From contig JAEVHH010000005.1 of the NCBI GenBank assembly GCA_017607445.1, positions 4,097,001-4,161,000 on the forward strand: a stretch of 64,000 nucleotides of DNA, read 5' to 3'. Within the stretch, counting starts at the first letter, position 1, and every line of letters begins with the position of its first letter. Below, in pieces: positions 11,072 through 23,449 of this stretch. Position numbers and translations under genes: made by a program. The DNA is from Histoplasma ohiense. Lineage: Eukaryota; Ascomycota; Eurotiomycetes; Onygenales; Ajellomycetaceae. Under the pieces are notes generated by a model. That model ran no database searches. It saw nothing but the letters and a program-made list of their open reading frames with translations, and was not told where the DNA came from.

Positions 11072-12400
11072 CATTGTTATATTCAACGAGCAAAACCCCG
11101 AACGAGCCCAATTCTTCGAATTAGACAACGTGAGTACCCTCAATTGATTCCTACTGCCTCCATCAGTAACTGCTGCAAATTTGAAAAGATTTGATAAGGT
11201 TTTGAGGGAGATATTTGATGAATAGTGTTTTGGCATCTGCTTGGGCGGATCTTCAACATTTCATCAAATTACTCCATCAATACTGGGTCAAATCAACTCA
11301 GATTTTGATCACAGATAGATCTATCTTAAATTGATAATTTATTAAAATCTTATTCAATTTGGTCTGCAGTTGCTTGAGTTATTCTTGATTCTCTGTTTGA
11401 GAAAACTCTGATCGATTTTTGTGTTCCAACACACCCGTGCCAAGTCCCCCCTGAGTACCTCCCAGCCACACGTGCCTGCCAAGTAACAAAAAGATACCTC
11501 GGCACAATTGACTAGTGCATATCCCATCAATTCAAATCCATCATCCCTCGAATCCCTCATCGAATCCCTCTGAATAACCCCTCCATTGATATAAACATAG
11601 AATAAAAGTGGAAATTTCAGTGTTTGAAAGATAGCTTGGTCCCTGCAAGTAGTTTGTATATATATTTTTATATATATAATCTATTATAAAGGAAAAAAGT
11701 ACAGATTTAGTCTGTTGATTCTTCATTTGCATACTCATTTCTTTGGAAACTCAATATTCAACTTATTGAGAGCTATTCAGTAAAATAAAATGGTTCAATT
11801 TGAATGAAAAGGAATTCATTTAGTATTGAAAGCTTTTGATATTTCAGAAATATAATCTTAAACTGAGGTGAGATCTAGTTTAAACAGAAACTTTGAGAAG
11901 CTTTTTAATTAAGAAAAAAACAAAGTTTGAAAGAGATAGAGTGTTTTCACTGTTTTAGCTCTGAGTTAATAAAATAGTGAAGTCTTGCTCAAAGTCATAT
12001 TTCTTTAACTTTGTTTAGTGGCTGAAGAGCTTTCATTAATACTTGTTAATTTGCTTTTATATACCTCTGCTGGGTTAATTGAGCTGCACACTTGTTGTGT
12101 GGGGAAATTTTTACAGTAAAGAATATAAATAGCTAGTTTTAACAGCTTCTCTTCAAAAAGCTGAGTCTTTTTTATCAGTTTTTCTATCAAAAACTGATAC
12201 TTCAATCTTGACTTATTCAAATTGAAGTCATTAGTTCTCCCCTTCCCTATATTTGTAGCACTCAATTTGTGAAGATTTAACTGATTTATCTTTAAAAATT
12301 AGTTTTAGTTTGTTAAGTTCTCTTGAAAAACTTGACCTAGTTACTATTACTAGTAGGAAAAATAGACTGAAACACAATCAAATCATCTGTATCTATCAAT
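11072..12400 (+). other. LINE-1 5' region
   Basis: Non-coding leader and presumed internal promoter. The first 100 bp keep CpGs (caacgagc, cccgaacgagccc, ttcgaatt) that are rare elsewhere in the window. Short minus-strand open frames at 11039-11738 and 12005-12265 have no recognisable motif and are not called. Confidence 0.6.
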
Positions 12401-13939
12401 ATGATGAAGAGAGATGTGTTTTCTGAAGAGATTCCTGAAATTGAGTTTCTAAAGAAAAGAAAAAAGAAATATCAAGATCAGATGCAAGAGGTTGAGAATC
12501 TTGAAAAAGCTGCTAAGTTTTTGAAAAATCAATGCATGGAGGAAAAGGATACTGAAGTGCTTCAGATACTTTTGATTCAAGCAAGACAGTTGAATGAGAT
12601 TCTCAAATACAAACTAGAAATCTCTTCAAAACTTGAGAAAATCTTTGAAACTAAAATGTTAAATCCTTTTCAAAAATCTGAGCAAAAAATAGAAACAAAA
12701 ACTTATGCTCAGACTGCAGCAGTTTCCTCCACACTTTCCTTCTCTTACTCTTCAAAGAAAAACACATCTATTGAGAAAAGAGCTCTGAATCAGGCTACAA
12801 AAAACCCTGATACTTTGAGTGCACAAAAATTAGAAAAATCAAGAAAAGAGCTGAAAGAAGAAAGACTTCTTCAATCAAAAGCTCAAAGACTGATTGTTAA
12901 AATCTTTAACAAAAAAGTTTTTGAGCAAAAAATGCTGTCAAATGCAAGTCTTATTTTTCAAATGAGAAATGAGATTAATCATGCATTGAACTCTATGTCT
13001 GAAACTGAAATATACAAATCAGTTGTAGCATCAGTTGAAAGCTCCTTTCTGGATAATTCTATAATTCTGACAACCATGCCTGAGTTCAACTCCAACTTCC
13101 TGGTGCAAAATCAACATATTTGGGCACCAGTGATAGAATCTCTTTTGAAAACTGAAATTTCAGTGGAAAGAGATGAGAAATGAGGAAAATTTGTTCTTCA
13201 TGATATACCAACAGCAATCTTCAATCATGATGATGGGCTGGTTCAGCTTCAACATGAGATTGAAGATTTTAATTCAATCAAATTAAAAAAATTACCAATT
13301 TGGTTGAATAATGAGGAACAAAGAGAAAACAGACAAAATGCTTCAGTTTTAATTATAACTGATTCATTTGAACAATCTAAAATCTCATTTGTAAGAATTG
13401 CTGGTATGAGAATGAGAACATATGAGTTTAAAGATACAAGAGAAAATTTAAAAGCTCACATTCAATGTTCAAATTGTCAGAAATATGGTCATTTTGCAAA
13501 TCTCTGTAGAAGAAATGTGAAATGTCAAATTTGTGCTCAATCTCACAAAACTGCTGAACACAGTTGTCAATTTTGTTTAAAAAAAGAAGTTATATGTGAG
13601 CACTCTAAGTCTGTTGCAAAATGTGTCAATTGCAAAGAGCCTCATTTTGCAAATTCAAAAGAATGTGTGTTTGCTCCTAAGTCAGAAAAATCAGTAAAAT
13701 CAGTAATACAAACTGATACTTCTGTCTCTGCTAATATGAAAAATAGTGGCAGTCAAAAAAGAAGAAATTCTCAGATCTCTAATTCTGTTGTATCTGAATC
13801 TTCTGAAAAACAAAAAATGAAAGTACAAAAGTCATCAAAGACTCCCATTCAAACACAAATGAGAGATACACATATGCAAGATATGATAGCTGTTGAAGTT
13901 GTGAATAATAGATTTAGTCTATTATCTGACTCTGAATAA
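12401..13939 (+). pseudogene. LINE-1 ORF1: nucleic-acid-binding gag-like protein with CCHC knuckles
   Basis: Starts MMKRDVFSEEIPE and ends at TAA 13937-13939: 512 codons in one frame, with a single TGA at 13181-13183. Order: charged coiled-coil-like N-terminus (residues 1-90), Lys/Gln-rich linker, a conserved block K-*-G-K-F-V-L-H-D-I-P-T, then knuckles C-S-N-C-Q-K-Y-G-H-F-A-N-L-C and C-Q-I-C-A-Q-S-H-K-T-A-E-H-S-C, and further Cys pairs (C-V-N-C-K-E-P-H). Fungal Tad1 ORF1 proteins normally have Trp at the TGA position and Gly where HDIP has Asp; both changes are G->A at GG. The protein would bind LINE RNA. Confidence 0.85.
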
Positions 13940-13969
13940 AGATAAAAAACCATTCAACAGTCTTATATA

Positions 13970-16900
13970 ATGCAGGAAAAACATCCAAAAAAAGTTAAAA
14001 GTTCTACAAAAATCAAATTTATTCAAAATAATGTGGACAGAATAAATCCATGTCTTTATTCCTGTTTACAAATTGACTATAAGCAAAAAGCAGACTTTGT
14101 TCTTATTCAAGAACCCAGACTTGATGCTGATCAAATGTATAGTGTATCTCATCCAGCATACTATTGTTTTCTACCAGAGAAAACAGATATTAGAGTTAGA
14201 GTGGCAATTTATGCTAGAAAGAATTCTAGATTTCAATTCAATCTGAGATATGATTTGATATCTGACTCTGATATTCTTGTTGGTGACATTGTGGATATGA
14301 AAAAACAGTTTGAAAATATTCAATTAGTCAATATCTACAATGAAAGATCACTGAGAGAAAACAATAGAACTTGGACATTTGATAGATGTTTAATGCAGTT
14401 GAAACCAGAAAAGAATTCAATAATCATGAGGGATTTCAATGCTCATCACTCTTGGTGGAATTCAGAAAGAACTCAATCAATTAGAGCTGAAAAACTAGTT
14501 GAATGAGCACTTTTAAACAAACTAGAGTTGATAAATGAGCAAGACATTCCCACTTTTCACAAGCCAGATTTGAGACAGAAATCAATTATAGATCTATGTT
14601 TTTTCTCTAAGAATCTATATGAGAATAAACATTTTAATTGGTATGTTGACTCAAATGAAACAAATGATGCTGCCACTGGACATGAGATAATTCAAGTTGA
14701 TATGGAATTGGATAGTAATCAAACAGTTCAAAACCCATTATATTCAAATCAATACAACTTTGAAAAGGCTCAGTGGACAGAAGTGAAAAGAATGATTGAA
14801 AAGTTGAAATTAGAGAATAGAGAAACTCTTTATTGGAAATCAGATACAAATCTTACAGATAAAATGCTTGAAGACAGAGCAAATTTAATCACTGAGATTA
14901 TTCTTTCAAGTATAAAGAAATATATTCCATTGAAAAGAGTCTCTGAATTCTCTAAGCCTTGATGAAATGATGAGATTTCAAATAAAAGAAGACATTTAGC
15001 TAGAGTTAAAAAAGATTGAAAAGAAGATCTTGTTTCATTTGAGTATTTAAAGAATATTAGAAATGATTATTTCTCAACAATTAAAAAGGCAAAGACTGAT
15101 TGTTGGAATAACTTTCTAGAAAATGCTCAGGGGAAAGAGATCTTCAAAGCTTTTAGATATACTAAGTCAAAAACAATGTCTAAGCTACCAACATTAACTT
15201 ATAGTTTCCAGAATGAGGAAATTATAGCTAGCTCATTTGAAGATAAATGTCAAGCTTTTATGAGAATATTATTTCCATCATCAAATAATTCAACTAAGAT
15301 TTGTTCTTTGCAAGAAGATAATGAATATGAATATGATAAGAAATGAGAATGGTCTGACTTAACTGAAGATGAATTAAAGACAGCTATTTTTTCATCTTCA
15401 AAGGTCACAGCAGCAGGAGCTGATACTATAAATCATTTAATAATTCAAGAGCTTTATTCAGTACTAAAAGATGAGCTCTTTGAATTGTTCTCAAATCTTT
15501 TGAAATATGGGTATCATCCTAAGTGCTGGAGGCATGCTGTTGGAGTTATTCTTTCAAAACTCAATAGAAAACCAACTATTTCTAAATCTTATAGAGTGAT
15601 ATCTCTGCTGAATTGTCTGGGAAAAATTCTGGAAAAGATAATTGCAACTAGATTGTCTTTTCTATCTGCTACTACTGATCTATTATATGATGATCAGATG
15701 GGAAGTAGAAAGCAAAACTCAGCAATTGATGCAGTTCTCTCTGTAGTTCATGATATTCAACTTGCAAAGAATGAAAAAATGGTTACAACTGCAATGTTTA
15801 TTGATATAAAAGATGCATTTGATTGTGTTTCACTTTCTCAAATGATCAATACTTTGATAGAACTGAGAATGCCAAAGTCTCTCATTAAGTGGATTATCTG
15901 TTTCATGTCAAAAAGAACTATTCAGTTGCTTTTTGATGGAATGAGACAAGATATAACAGATATTGAGATAGGAGTTCCTCAGAGTTCCCCAGTCTCACCC
16001 ATTTTGTTTGCTATATTTATCAAGTTTCTATTTATTGATAGACAAATGGCAATTATGGTGAGAACTCCAAGCTATGTGGATGATTTAGGCCTAGTTGTAA
16101 GCTCAGAATCAATTGTGAATAACTGCAATTTGATTGAGCAAGCAGCAACTGAAATGATTGAAAAAGCAAAATCAAAAAACATTGTTTTTGATATGGACAA
16201 AACTGAATTAATTCATTTTTATCCAAATTTCAGAGAAAAGGATACTGAAGTTAAGCTTTTAAATCATTCAATTAAATCTAAAAACTCAGTCAGATGGCTT
16301 GGTGTCTGGTTAGATTCTCAATTGAATTTTAAATCTCATGTGCAAATAAAAACTGCAAATGCTGAAAGAATTTTAAACAGTATATTGAGACTTTCAAATA
16401 CTGAAAGAGGTCTGACATTTCAAGCAATGAGACAATTATATATTGCCTGTGTGACCTCTGTTTCAGATTATGCAGTTCAGGTGTGGTGGAGAGATCAAAA
16501 ACACTTTATAGAAAGGTTTCAAAAACTTCAAAACTCAGCTTTAAGAAAGATTCTAGAAGTATTCAAAACTACTTCAATTAAAGCTATGGAAATTGAAGCC
16601 TCTATTTCTCCACCACAAGTGAGATTTGATAAAATCTGTATGAATTATGCTCTCAGAATTATGAAGCTATATTCACATCATTCTATTAGAAAGAGAGTTT
16701 CAAGTTCTTTTCCAAATGAGTCAAATGGATTAGAATTAGATTGGGAACTTTATCTTGATTGGAATGAGACTGATTTATCTGAAAATTCAAGTTCTTTACA
16801 AAGAAGAAGGATACCATCTCAGTTATTTAGAATTTGCTCAATGATTAAGAACTGTTTCTCTAGTTTAAATGTAGAGAGAGTAGCTATTGAAAATCTCTCT

Positions 16901-17956
16901 CCTTGGAAGAAAAGTCTTGATAATCTTGTTGATTTAAACATTAGTCAACTTTCAAAAGAAGATCAGACTCAAGAACATTTAAAGCTTTTGAAACAAATGA
17001 AAAATAAAGCAATTCTTATATACACTGATGACTCAAAATGTGAGAAAACAGGCAATCTTGGAGCTGGAATAGCATATTCAGAAAATGATAAAAACTATAT
17101 TCTTGATTCTTGACAAATTGGAAAAGAGTCAGAAGTTTTTAATGCTGAATTATTTGCAATTTCAAGAGCTTTCAAATTGATTGAAATGAAGATTGAACAA
17201 TGGAAAAGATTTGAGTATATTTGGATATTCTCTGATAGTCAAGCAGAGCTTAAAAGACTTCAAAGTAATAAAATCAGCAGTGGACAGTCAATGCTAGAGC
17301 TGATTTTGAAAAGTCTTCAAAATATTCAAAGAAAAATCTCATTCAATTGTTCTATTCATCTTCACTGGGTGCCTGCTCACATGGGTATATATGGCAATGA
17401 AATGGCTGATAGAGCTGCAAAAAAAGCAACTGAATTAGAAATCTGCTTTCAAAGAATTGTAACATGAGCTTTTATTAAGAGAAAAATAAGAGAATCATGT
17501 TTGCAAAAATGGCAAGATATCTGGCTTATGCAAAGAAAAAGTGTGCATTACTCCAGATTTGAAACAAAGCCAAAGTGGAAAACTTGTTCAATAAAGTGTA
17601 AAAAGAAACTTTTTGCTACAATAATGCAGTTAAAGCTTGGACATGGTTACTTCAAATCATATTTAACAAAGTTTAGAGATGATTTAAGTAGTCTATGTTT
17701 AGATTGTCAGTTATATGAAAATCCAGAGCATCTTCTGTTACTTTGTGCAAAGTATTCAGAATTGAGATTGAAACTGAGAAAGAAGTTTGAATTGAAACAA
17801 TTAAATTTGAATCTGTTATTCAATACAGAAACTGGAAACAAGTTTTTAATTGAATATTTGAAAGAATCAAATATTGCTACAAGAGTTTGAATGAATTGTC
17901 TGTTAAAAATATTGAGATCAGATTTTCAATTTGATTTATTTTGATCTTTCTTTTAG
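13970..17956 (+). pseudogene. LINE-1 ORF2: AP-like endonuclease, reverse transcriptase, RNase H
   Basis: One continuous frame from ATG 13970 to TAG 17954-17956 (about 1,328 codons). It has nine in-frame TGAs (14504, 14960, 14963, about 15017 and 15344, 17111, 17465, 17888, 17942) and no TAA or TAG. Endonuclease: I-K-F-I-Q-N-N, Q-E-P-R, R-D-F-N-A-H-H (usual GDFNAHH), and the usual S-D-H reads T-G-H. RT: I-S-L-L-N-C, D-I-K-D-A-F-D, P-Q-S-S-P-V-S-P (usual PQGSP) and catalytic Y-V-D-D near 16074. RNase H: Y-T-D-D-S-K, V-F-N-A-E-L, S-D-S-Q, H-W-V-P-A-H...N-E-M-A-D. C-terminal C-L-D-C...H...C. The TGAs at 14960/14963 fall on the SKPWW motif, so these are Trp sites. Confidence 0.88.
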
Positions 17957-18348
17957 TCTTTCTTTTCATCTTGCTTTGAAGTCTCTCTTAAGTTGTTTAT
18001 GATCAGTTTTAATTTGTTTTGAAAAGTTTGGTTTGTTTTTTGTTGATGTTATAGTTGTTGTCAGTGGTTTTTCTTTTCCTTGTTATAATAAAGCTGTCTT
18101 TTACAATGTTTATTTCTTTTGTTTTCAAACTAAGTTGTGTTGACTTGCTGACATTCTTTTGATTTTGATTTCTTTGATTGAACAGTTTGAATAGTTGTTT
18201 GATTCTGGGCTGGAATTCTGATAATGCATGTTTTAAATTGTCTTTGTATATTAAATTATTCTTGAGTTGAAAAATTCTGAAGTGTTTCAGATAGATGTCA
18301 TAGTCACTGACTGCATGCATCTATAATTGAAGAATAATAATAATAATA
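17957..18348 (+). other. LINE-1 3' untranslated region and AAT tail
   Basis: T-rich non-coding sequence ending in agaataataataataata immediately before the second copy of the 14-bp target duplication. A 103-codon minus-strand open frame (18009-18320) is Lys/Asn-rich and has no motif, so I leave it out. Confidence 0.7.
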
Positions 18349-18843
18349 AGTTCTAACAATTCTTTCACATAATTCTCAACATTCTTCCACTCTGTACTTC
18401 ACTTCATACTCCACTGTGGAGCAGTTTCTGATATTCTTTCACTCTGATCTCTTCTCTATAAGAACTCTCTTTATACAATCTTTTCTTCTGATCTTTTTTC
18501 TCTTTCTTTTCTTAATCAATTTGTAATCTGTATTTAGAATAGTGTTAGATTGTTAATCAAAGTACATCTGTTACATTACAAATTGATTCATCTGTGTCAG
18601 TCTGAGTGCTCTATGTTTACAATTGCACTCAGATGCTCAAGTTAAGAATAAGTTATCAAGTCTTCACAAAGCTGTGTTGTTGTGATAACATCTGCAATTT
18701 TCAAAGTTCTACAAAGCTGCATCACTGTGATAGTGCTGCAAAGAAGTCTGAGTATTTACAAAGTATTTTCTTCAAGAATAAGAACTGAATCTTCTGATCT
18801 TCAAACTATCAGAACTAAGAATCATAATCTTGTACAAAAATAA

Positions 18844-19900
18844 AATGAATTACAAACATCTCTTTATAAGTGAGAACTGAAGTCTTGCTGAAGATAATAC
18901 TGAGCTTTGCAATTTTCTTCAGCAGTAATTTTTGTAGATGACAGAGCTTCAACAACAATTGAATCATCTGAATGCAAATATATCAGAAACTGCACAGATG
19001 TCAACATTCTCTGTATATAAAAGAAAAGAATATCTTTTTTTTCTCAACAAGTTTGCAGAAGAGCTCTCAATCTATCTAGTCTGAAAATAGAAGACAAAAA
19101 TCAAGCTCAAGAAAGATGAGTCTGTGATAGACTCTCTGCTCTTATAAATCTACTATATTTATAGTCAGTTAGAAGAAGATGCTCTAGTGAAATTTCAACT
19201 CTGAATTAAGTCATATATATATGAAATGTGTACTTCTGAAGAAGTCTTCTGTCAACTGAATGTTCTATTCTTGAATTCTACACTGCAAGCACATGTGATG
19301 CAGTGGTTGAATAGAAATTGTCAGCAGAATACTTCTCTAGCAAACTATCTATCTGATTTCAATAGCAAGATTCACAAAGCAGAAGAACAGAACTGAGACA
19401 ATGCTGTGAAAATTAATTTTCTAAGTCAGCACATCAGCTTCAAACTGCTTAAGCTCTGCAACTTATATTTTATATCCTCACATTATCACAACTACTGCAC
19501 TCATTTGCATCAACTCAACAACAATCTTGCATGTTTCAACACTGTACAAGGAAGCTGTAATAATTGTAGGCAGAACTTTACATCTACCACTGCATCAACT
19601 ACATCAACCACCCCCACAGACACCATAGATTGAATCTCTCATGTGAACACAGAATAGTCAAGAATATCTGATCTCTTCAAATAAGAAGTTACTGATTAAA
19701 TCACTTAAAAAGTTTGCATTCATTGCAATAGATCAGAGCATTTTGTAAGTCAGTGCATCAATGCAGTGATTTCAGCTTCTACACTATGTGTGAATGCAAC
19801 TACATCTATAAATGAACAAGAACAGAGAAATGAAGAGCTCTCACTCTAAAATATGAACAAGAGCTTAAGAAGTAAGAAATGAGCTGAAGATTTGAATAGA
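18844..19900 (+). pseudogene. gag: A2 gag (broken)
   Basis: Starts at ATG 18844 (aaaatgaattac). It is collinear with A1 gag, though more diverged. Zinc knuckle region C-I-H-C-N-R-S-E-H-F-V-S-Q-C near 19710-19755. Stops are mostly TGA. A Thr/Ser-rich segment (19560-19630) before the knuckle differs from A1, so A2 is a distinct subfamily, in line with its shorter LTR. Confidence 0.7.
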
Positions 19901-19902
19901 AA

Positions 19903-22049
19903 ATGCAAGTGAATGCAATCATGATCTCTGTCATTGTAAATAGTCTAGTCAATGTACAAGCAATGATAGACAGTGGTTTTCTTCACTATACTCTTATAAA
20001 CACTCAGTTGATTGAAAAACATAAGCTTCAGTGTATTCTCTTTTCTGAACTGTGTAAACTCAGTAAATTCAATGGCCTCAGAGAATCTGCCTTCTACAAT
20101 ATGATAAAGTTCAACATCAATGTAGAAGGATATGAAAAAAGAAATGTTTACACATATGAAGTACAAGATCTTGAGTATGATTTAATGCTCAATCTGTCAT
20201 GACTTACAGAATTTGAAACCCTGATAGACACACACAACTGTTGTCTAATCTTCCCAGAAGGCAACTGCATTTATGAAAAGAATATCAACAGAATCACTGA
20301 TCTCACCCAGGTATCAGTGAAAGCATTTAAACTACTAACCCATCAAGCACATAAGAAGAAGAACATCCAAGTGTTCACTGCTAGCATGATGAATATCAAG
20401 AAAGCATTAGAAAAGCTAGAACTCAAGAATTTCAAAAAACTGTGCAAAAAACTACTCAAATTATACAAGAACTTTGCAGATATATTTGACAAAAAGAAAG
20501 CTGAAAAGCTTCCCTCTCATTGAGAATGCAGTATAGATCATACAATCAAACTTATTAAGAAAAACAGTAAGAACTCACAATAACTCTGAGATTCTCTCTA
20601 CAGCATATCATATGATGAGCTTCTCATTCTATAAAAAACACTCAATGAATTACTGAACAAAGATTTCATTTGTGTTAGCAACTCATCTACTGCAGCATCT
20701 GTGCTATTTGCAAAGAAATCAGAAAAAGGCTTACAATTCTGCATTGACTATCAAGAACTTAACAAAATCACATGAAAGAACTGATACTCTCTTCCACTCA
20801 TCAATGAAATACTTGAACAGATAGAAAAAACAAAATGATTTATGAAATTTGATATCTCTGCAGCCTTCTATAAGATAAGAATTAATGAAGATGATGAATG
20901 ATTAACTGTCTTTCACACACATTATGAATTATACAAATGAACTGTGATTCTCTTTGAATTGATGAACGCTCTAAGTACATTTCAGAAATACATTAACTGA
21001 GTCTTACAAGATCTGCTCAATGAGATCACTTCAGTGTATATAAATGATATTCTGATCTTCACTGATGAATTGCTTGCTGAATATTGCAAGCACATACAAC
21101 AAGTGCTTGACTGTCTATGAGAAGCTGAACTATAAGTGAACATTGATAAATGTGACTTCAAAACTAAGTCTACAATCTATCTAGAATTCATTATTGAAGC
21201 TGAAAAAGATGTATGCATGAATTCTAAGAAGATGGAAACAATTCTCAGCTGAGAGATATCAGTCTCAGTAAAAGAGACTAGAAGTTTTCTAGAATTCATC
21301 AACTTCTACTGAAGATTCATTAAGAACTTCTTCAATATCATACAATCACTGACAGATCTAATCTGAAAAGACACTGTATTTCAATGAACTGATGAAGCAG
21401 ATGCAGCTTTCAAAAAGCTGAAGTATATGTTCACAAACACTTCAATGCTACAATCATTCAATTCAGATAAGCATACAACTCTTGAAACAGATGTCTCAGA
21501 TTATATGATAGATGAAGCATTGATGCAATATGATAATGAAAATGTTCTACAATCTTGTGCCTTCATCTTGAAGAAGATGTTGTCTGCTGAATGTAACTAC
21601 AAAATCTACAACAAGAAGCTTCTAGTGATTATATAATATCTTGAAGAATGAAAGTCTGAGCTCATGAGCATTGAGAGATTTGAGATTGTTACTGATCATA
21701 AGAATCTGAAATATTTCACAATCATTCATAAGCTTACTGAGAGGTATATACACTGATCATTATTTCTTAGCTGATTCTCATTCACAATTTGCTACTGATC
21801 AGAAGCAGAGAACACTCTTATAGATGCTCTATTTCACTGAGAACAAAATATATCATTCAATGATCTGAATGACAGATGAAAACACTGAAAGCATTGATTA
21901 ATCAACTCTGCAATTATAGAAAGTCCCACACAGTCAGATGAACTCTGTATACACATTAATCAATTTCATACTCAATACCCCTCATTTGAAGAGCAATGAA
22001 GATAAGCAATAGAGGCAGATGAATTCTGACAACAAGCTGCTGAAGCTGT
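19903..22049 (+). pseudogene. pol: A2 pol, first part: protease, RT, RNase H
   Basis: An open stretch from 19903 carries the protease motif A-M-I-D-S-G near 19962-19979. RT and RNase H follow (T-D-V-S-D-Y near 21490). At conserved Trp positions this copy often has TGA where A1 has TGG: in F-Q-W-T-D-E (near 21386) and L-Y-K-W (near 20937). It is cut at 22049 by LINE-2; the target site GCTGCTGAAGCTGT is 22036-22049. Confidence 0.78.
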
Positions 22050-22738
22050 TTGTTTGTTTATTTGTATTGATTTAACATCTCAGAGAAAACATGAGCAGTG
22101 TCTGTGTTTCAGAAGCCTTTCAAAGAGCATGAAGATGTGCTATGCTGAAGAGATTTTTATATACACAGAGAGAAAGAAAACAGAATTCAGATGGCAACTC
22201 TTGAAAAGACTCAGCTCATTGAAAAGAATTTTACTGAGCTGCACATTCACTTCTGATCTGATGTATGACCATTTATGATGAGGCTATAGTGTGATTTCTG
22301 AGAGAATCACTGCTGTCATATCTGAAAGACTTTATAGTAAATAGAAAGAGATAACTCTCTCAGTTGATCTGAGAACTGTCTGTACTTCTAACAGCAGAGA
22401 AAAAATAGATGAGATAGACAAAAGAAAAGAGAAAAAATAAATATTCTGAAAAGAAAAATAAAGAGAAGAGTGAAGAAAAGACTGTGTTCTCTATAGCATC
22501 TTACAGTCATATAATCCAGCACAAATCTGAGAGAAGAGAGAGAAGAGAACACTGAAGAAGATTGTGAGAGAAAAGAAATGAAGAGAGACAGAGAGAGCAG
22601 TGAGAAGAGAGAAAAAGAGTGTATATCTACAGCTGAGAGTATATTAACTGAGTCAGTATACAGACTGTACTGATTACACCACAGCTAGTTGAAACAGATG
22701 AGTCAATTATACTGGTTTAATTATTTACATCAGTTGAA

Positions 22739-22940
22739 CTGATTGAATTGATTGAACTGATTGAACTGATTGAACTGATTGTATCAATTGTACTATTTAT
22801 ACTGATTGAACTGATTGAACTGATTGTACTGTTTGTACTGATTGAACTGATTGAGCTGATTGTACTGATTGAACTGATTGTACTGTTTGTACTGATTGCA
22901 TTGATTGAGTCTATTGTACTGATTGAATCAGTTGTATCAA
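22739..22940. repeat. Short tandem repeat in the LINE-2 3' region
   Basis: Runs of the 9-bp unit ctgattgaa with variants ctgattgta and ctgtttgta. A 73-codon Ile/Leu/Glu/Val-only open frame here is a by-product of the repeat, not a gene. Confidence 0.85.
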
Positions 22941-23449
22941 ATGTTATGCTATCTGTATTGTCTGTATAGGCTTGGAACTGCTGTGGAGGGCTGTCAGATG
23001 ATGTGTGCTCAAACAGCTGTGTTATTTTATGCAGTACTGTGTGTAGAACTGCATGCAGTCAAGCAGTTCTACAAAGTCTGTAGAGATCAGAGATTCTAGA
23101 TAGACAACAGCTGTTGTCTGATTGTATAACTGTGCTGCTGATATTTTGAGTCAGTGAGAAAAGTGTTTCTGTGAGTATTGACAGAGTATCAAATATTCTG
23201 AGTTTTTGTTGTGTTCACAGATACAGATGAGCCTCACATCTGCATGCTGAAAGCATCTGTGATATCAGAAGAAGTCTTCATAAGAGAAGTGAAGTGTGAG
23301 TCAGTGATGAAGAGTATACTATAATATAATGAGCTCTAAAGAAATCTTTACTTGATATGATACAATTGATTTACTGAATTTTCAGCTCTGATATCAGTCA
23401 GAGAGCTTTTCAGACTCTGCTTCATCACTCTCACTCTGTCTTTTGACTG

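Larger units (their letters stand above)
11072..18348 (+). mobile_element. LINE-1: full-length Tad1-like non-LTR retrotransposon
   Basis: About 7.3 kb inserted in the A2 5' LTR, flanked by the 14-bp duplication AGTTCTAACAATTC (11058-11071 and 18349-18362). It has a 1.3-kb 5' region, ORF1 with zinc knuckles, ORF2 with endonuclease, RT and RNase H, and a 3' tail of AAT units (agaataataataataata). Both ORFs are frame-preserved from end to end and are broken only by TGA codons. This is the best preserved coding element here, but conserved glycines are missing in several motifs, so it is very probably inactive. Confidence 0.92.

Noticed and set aside
12401..17956. TGA read as tryptophan (a changed nuclear genetic code)
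   Set aside because: At first sight the TGA-only stops at Trp positions suggest it. But many TGAs in B and C sit at conserved Arg sites, conserved Gly codons changed by the same GG->GA route, and LTR and non-coding pairs show the CpG/CpC mutation directly. TGG also remains the majority Trp codon. Mutation explains all of this without recoding. A tRNA-Trp(UCA) gene would reopen the question.
22748..22969. 73-codon hydrophobic reading frame (Ile/Glu/Leu/Val)
   Set aside because: Direct product of the ctgattgaa tandem repeat in the LINE-2 3' region.
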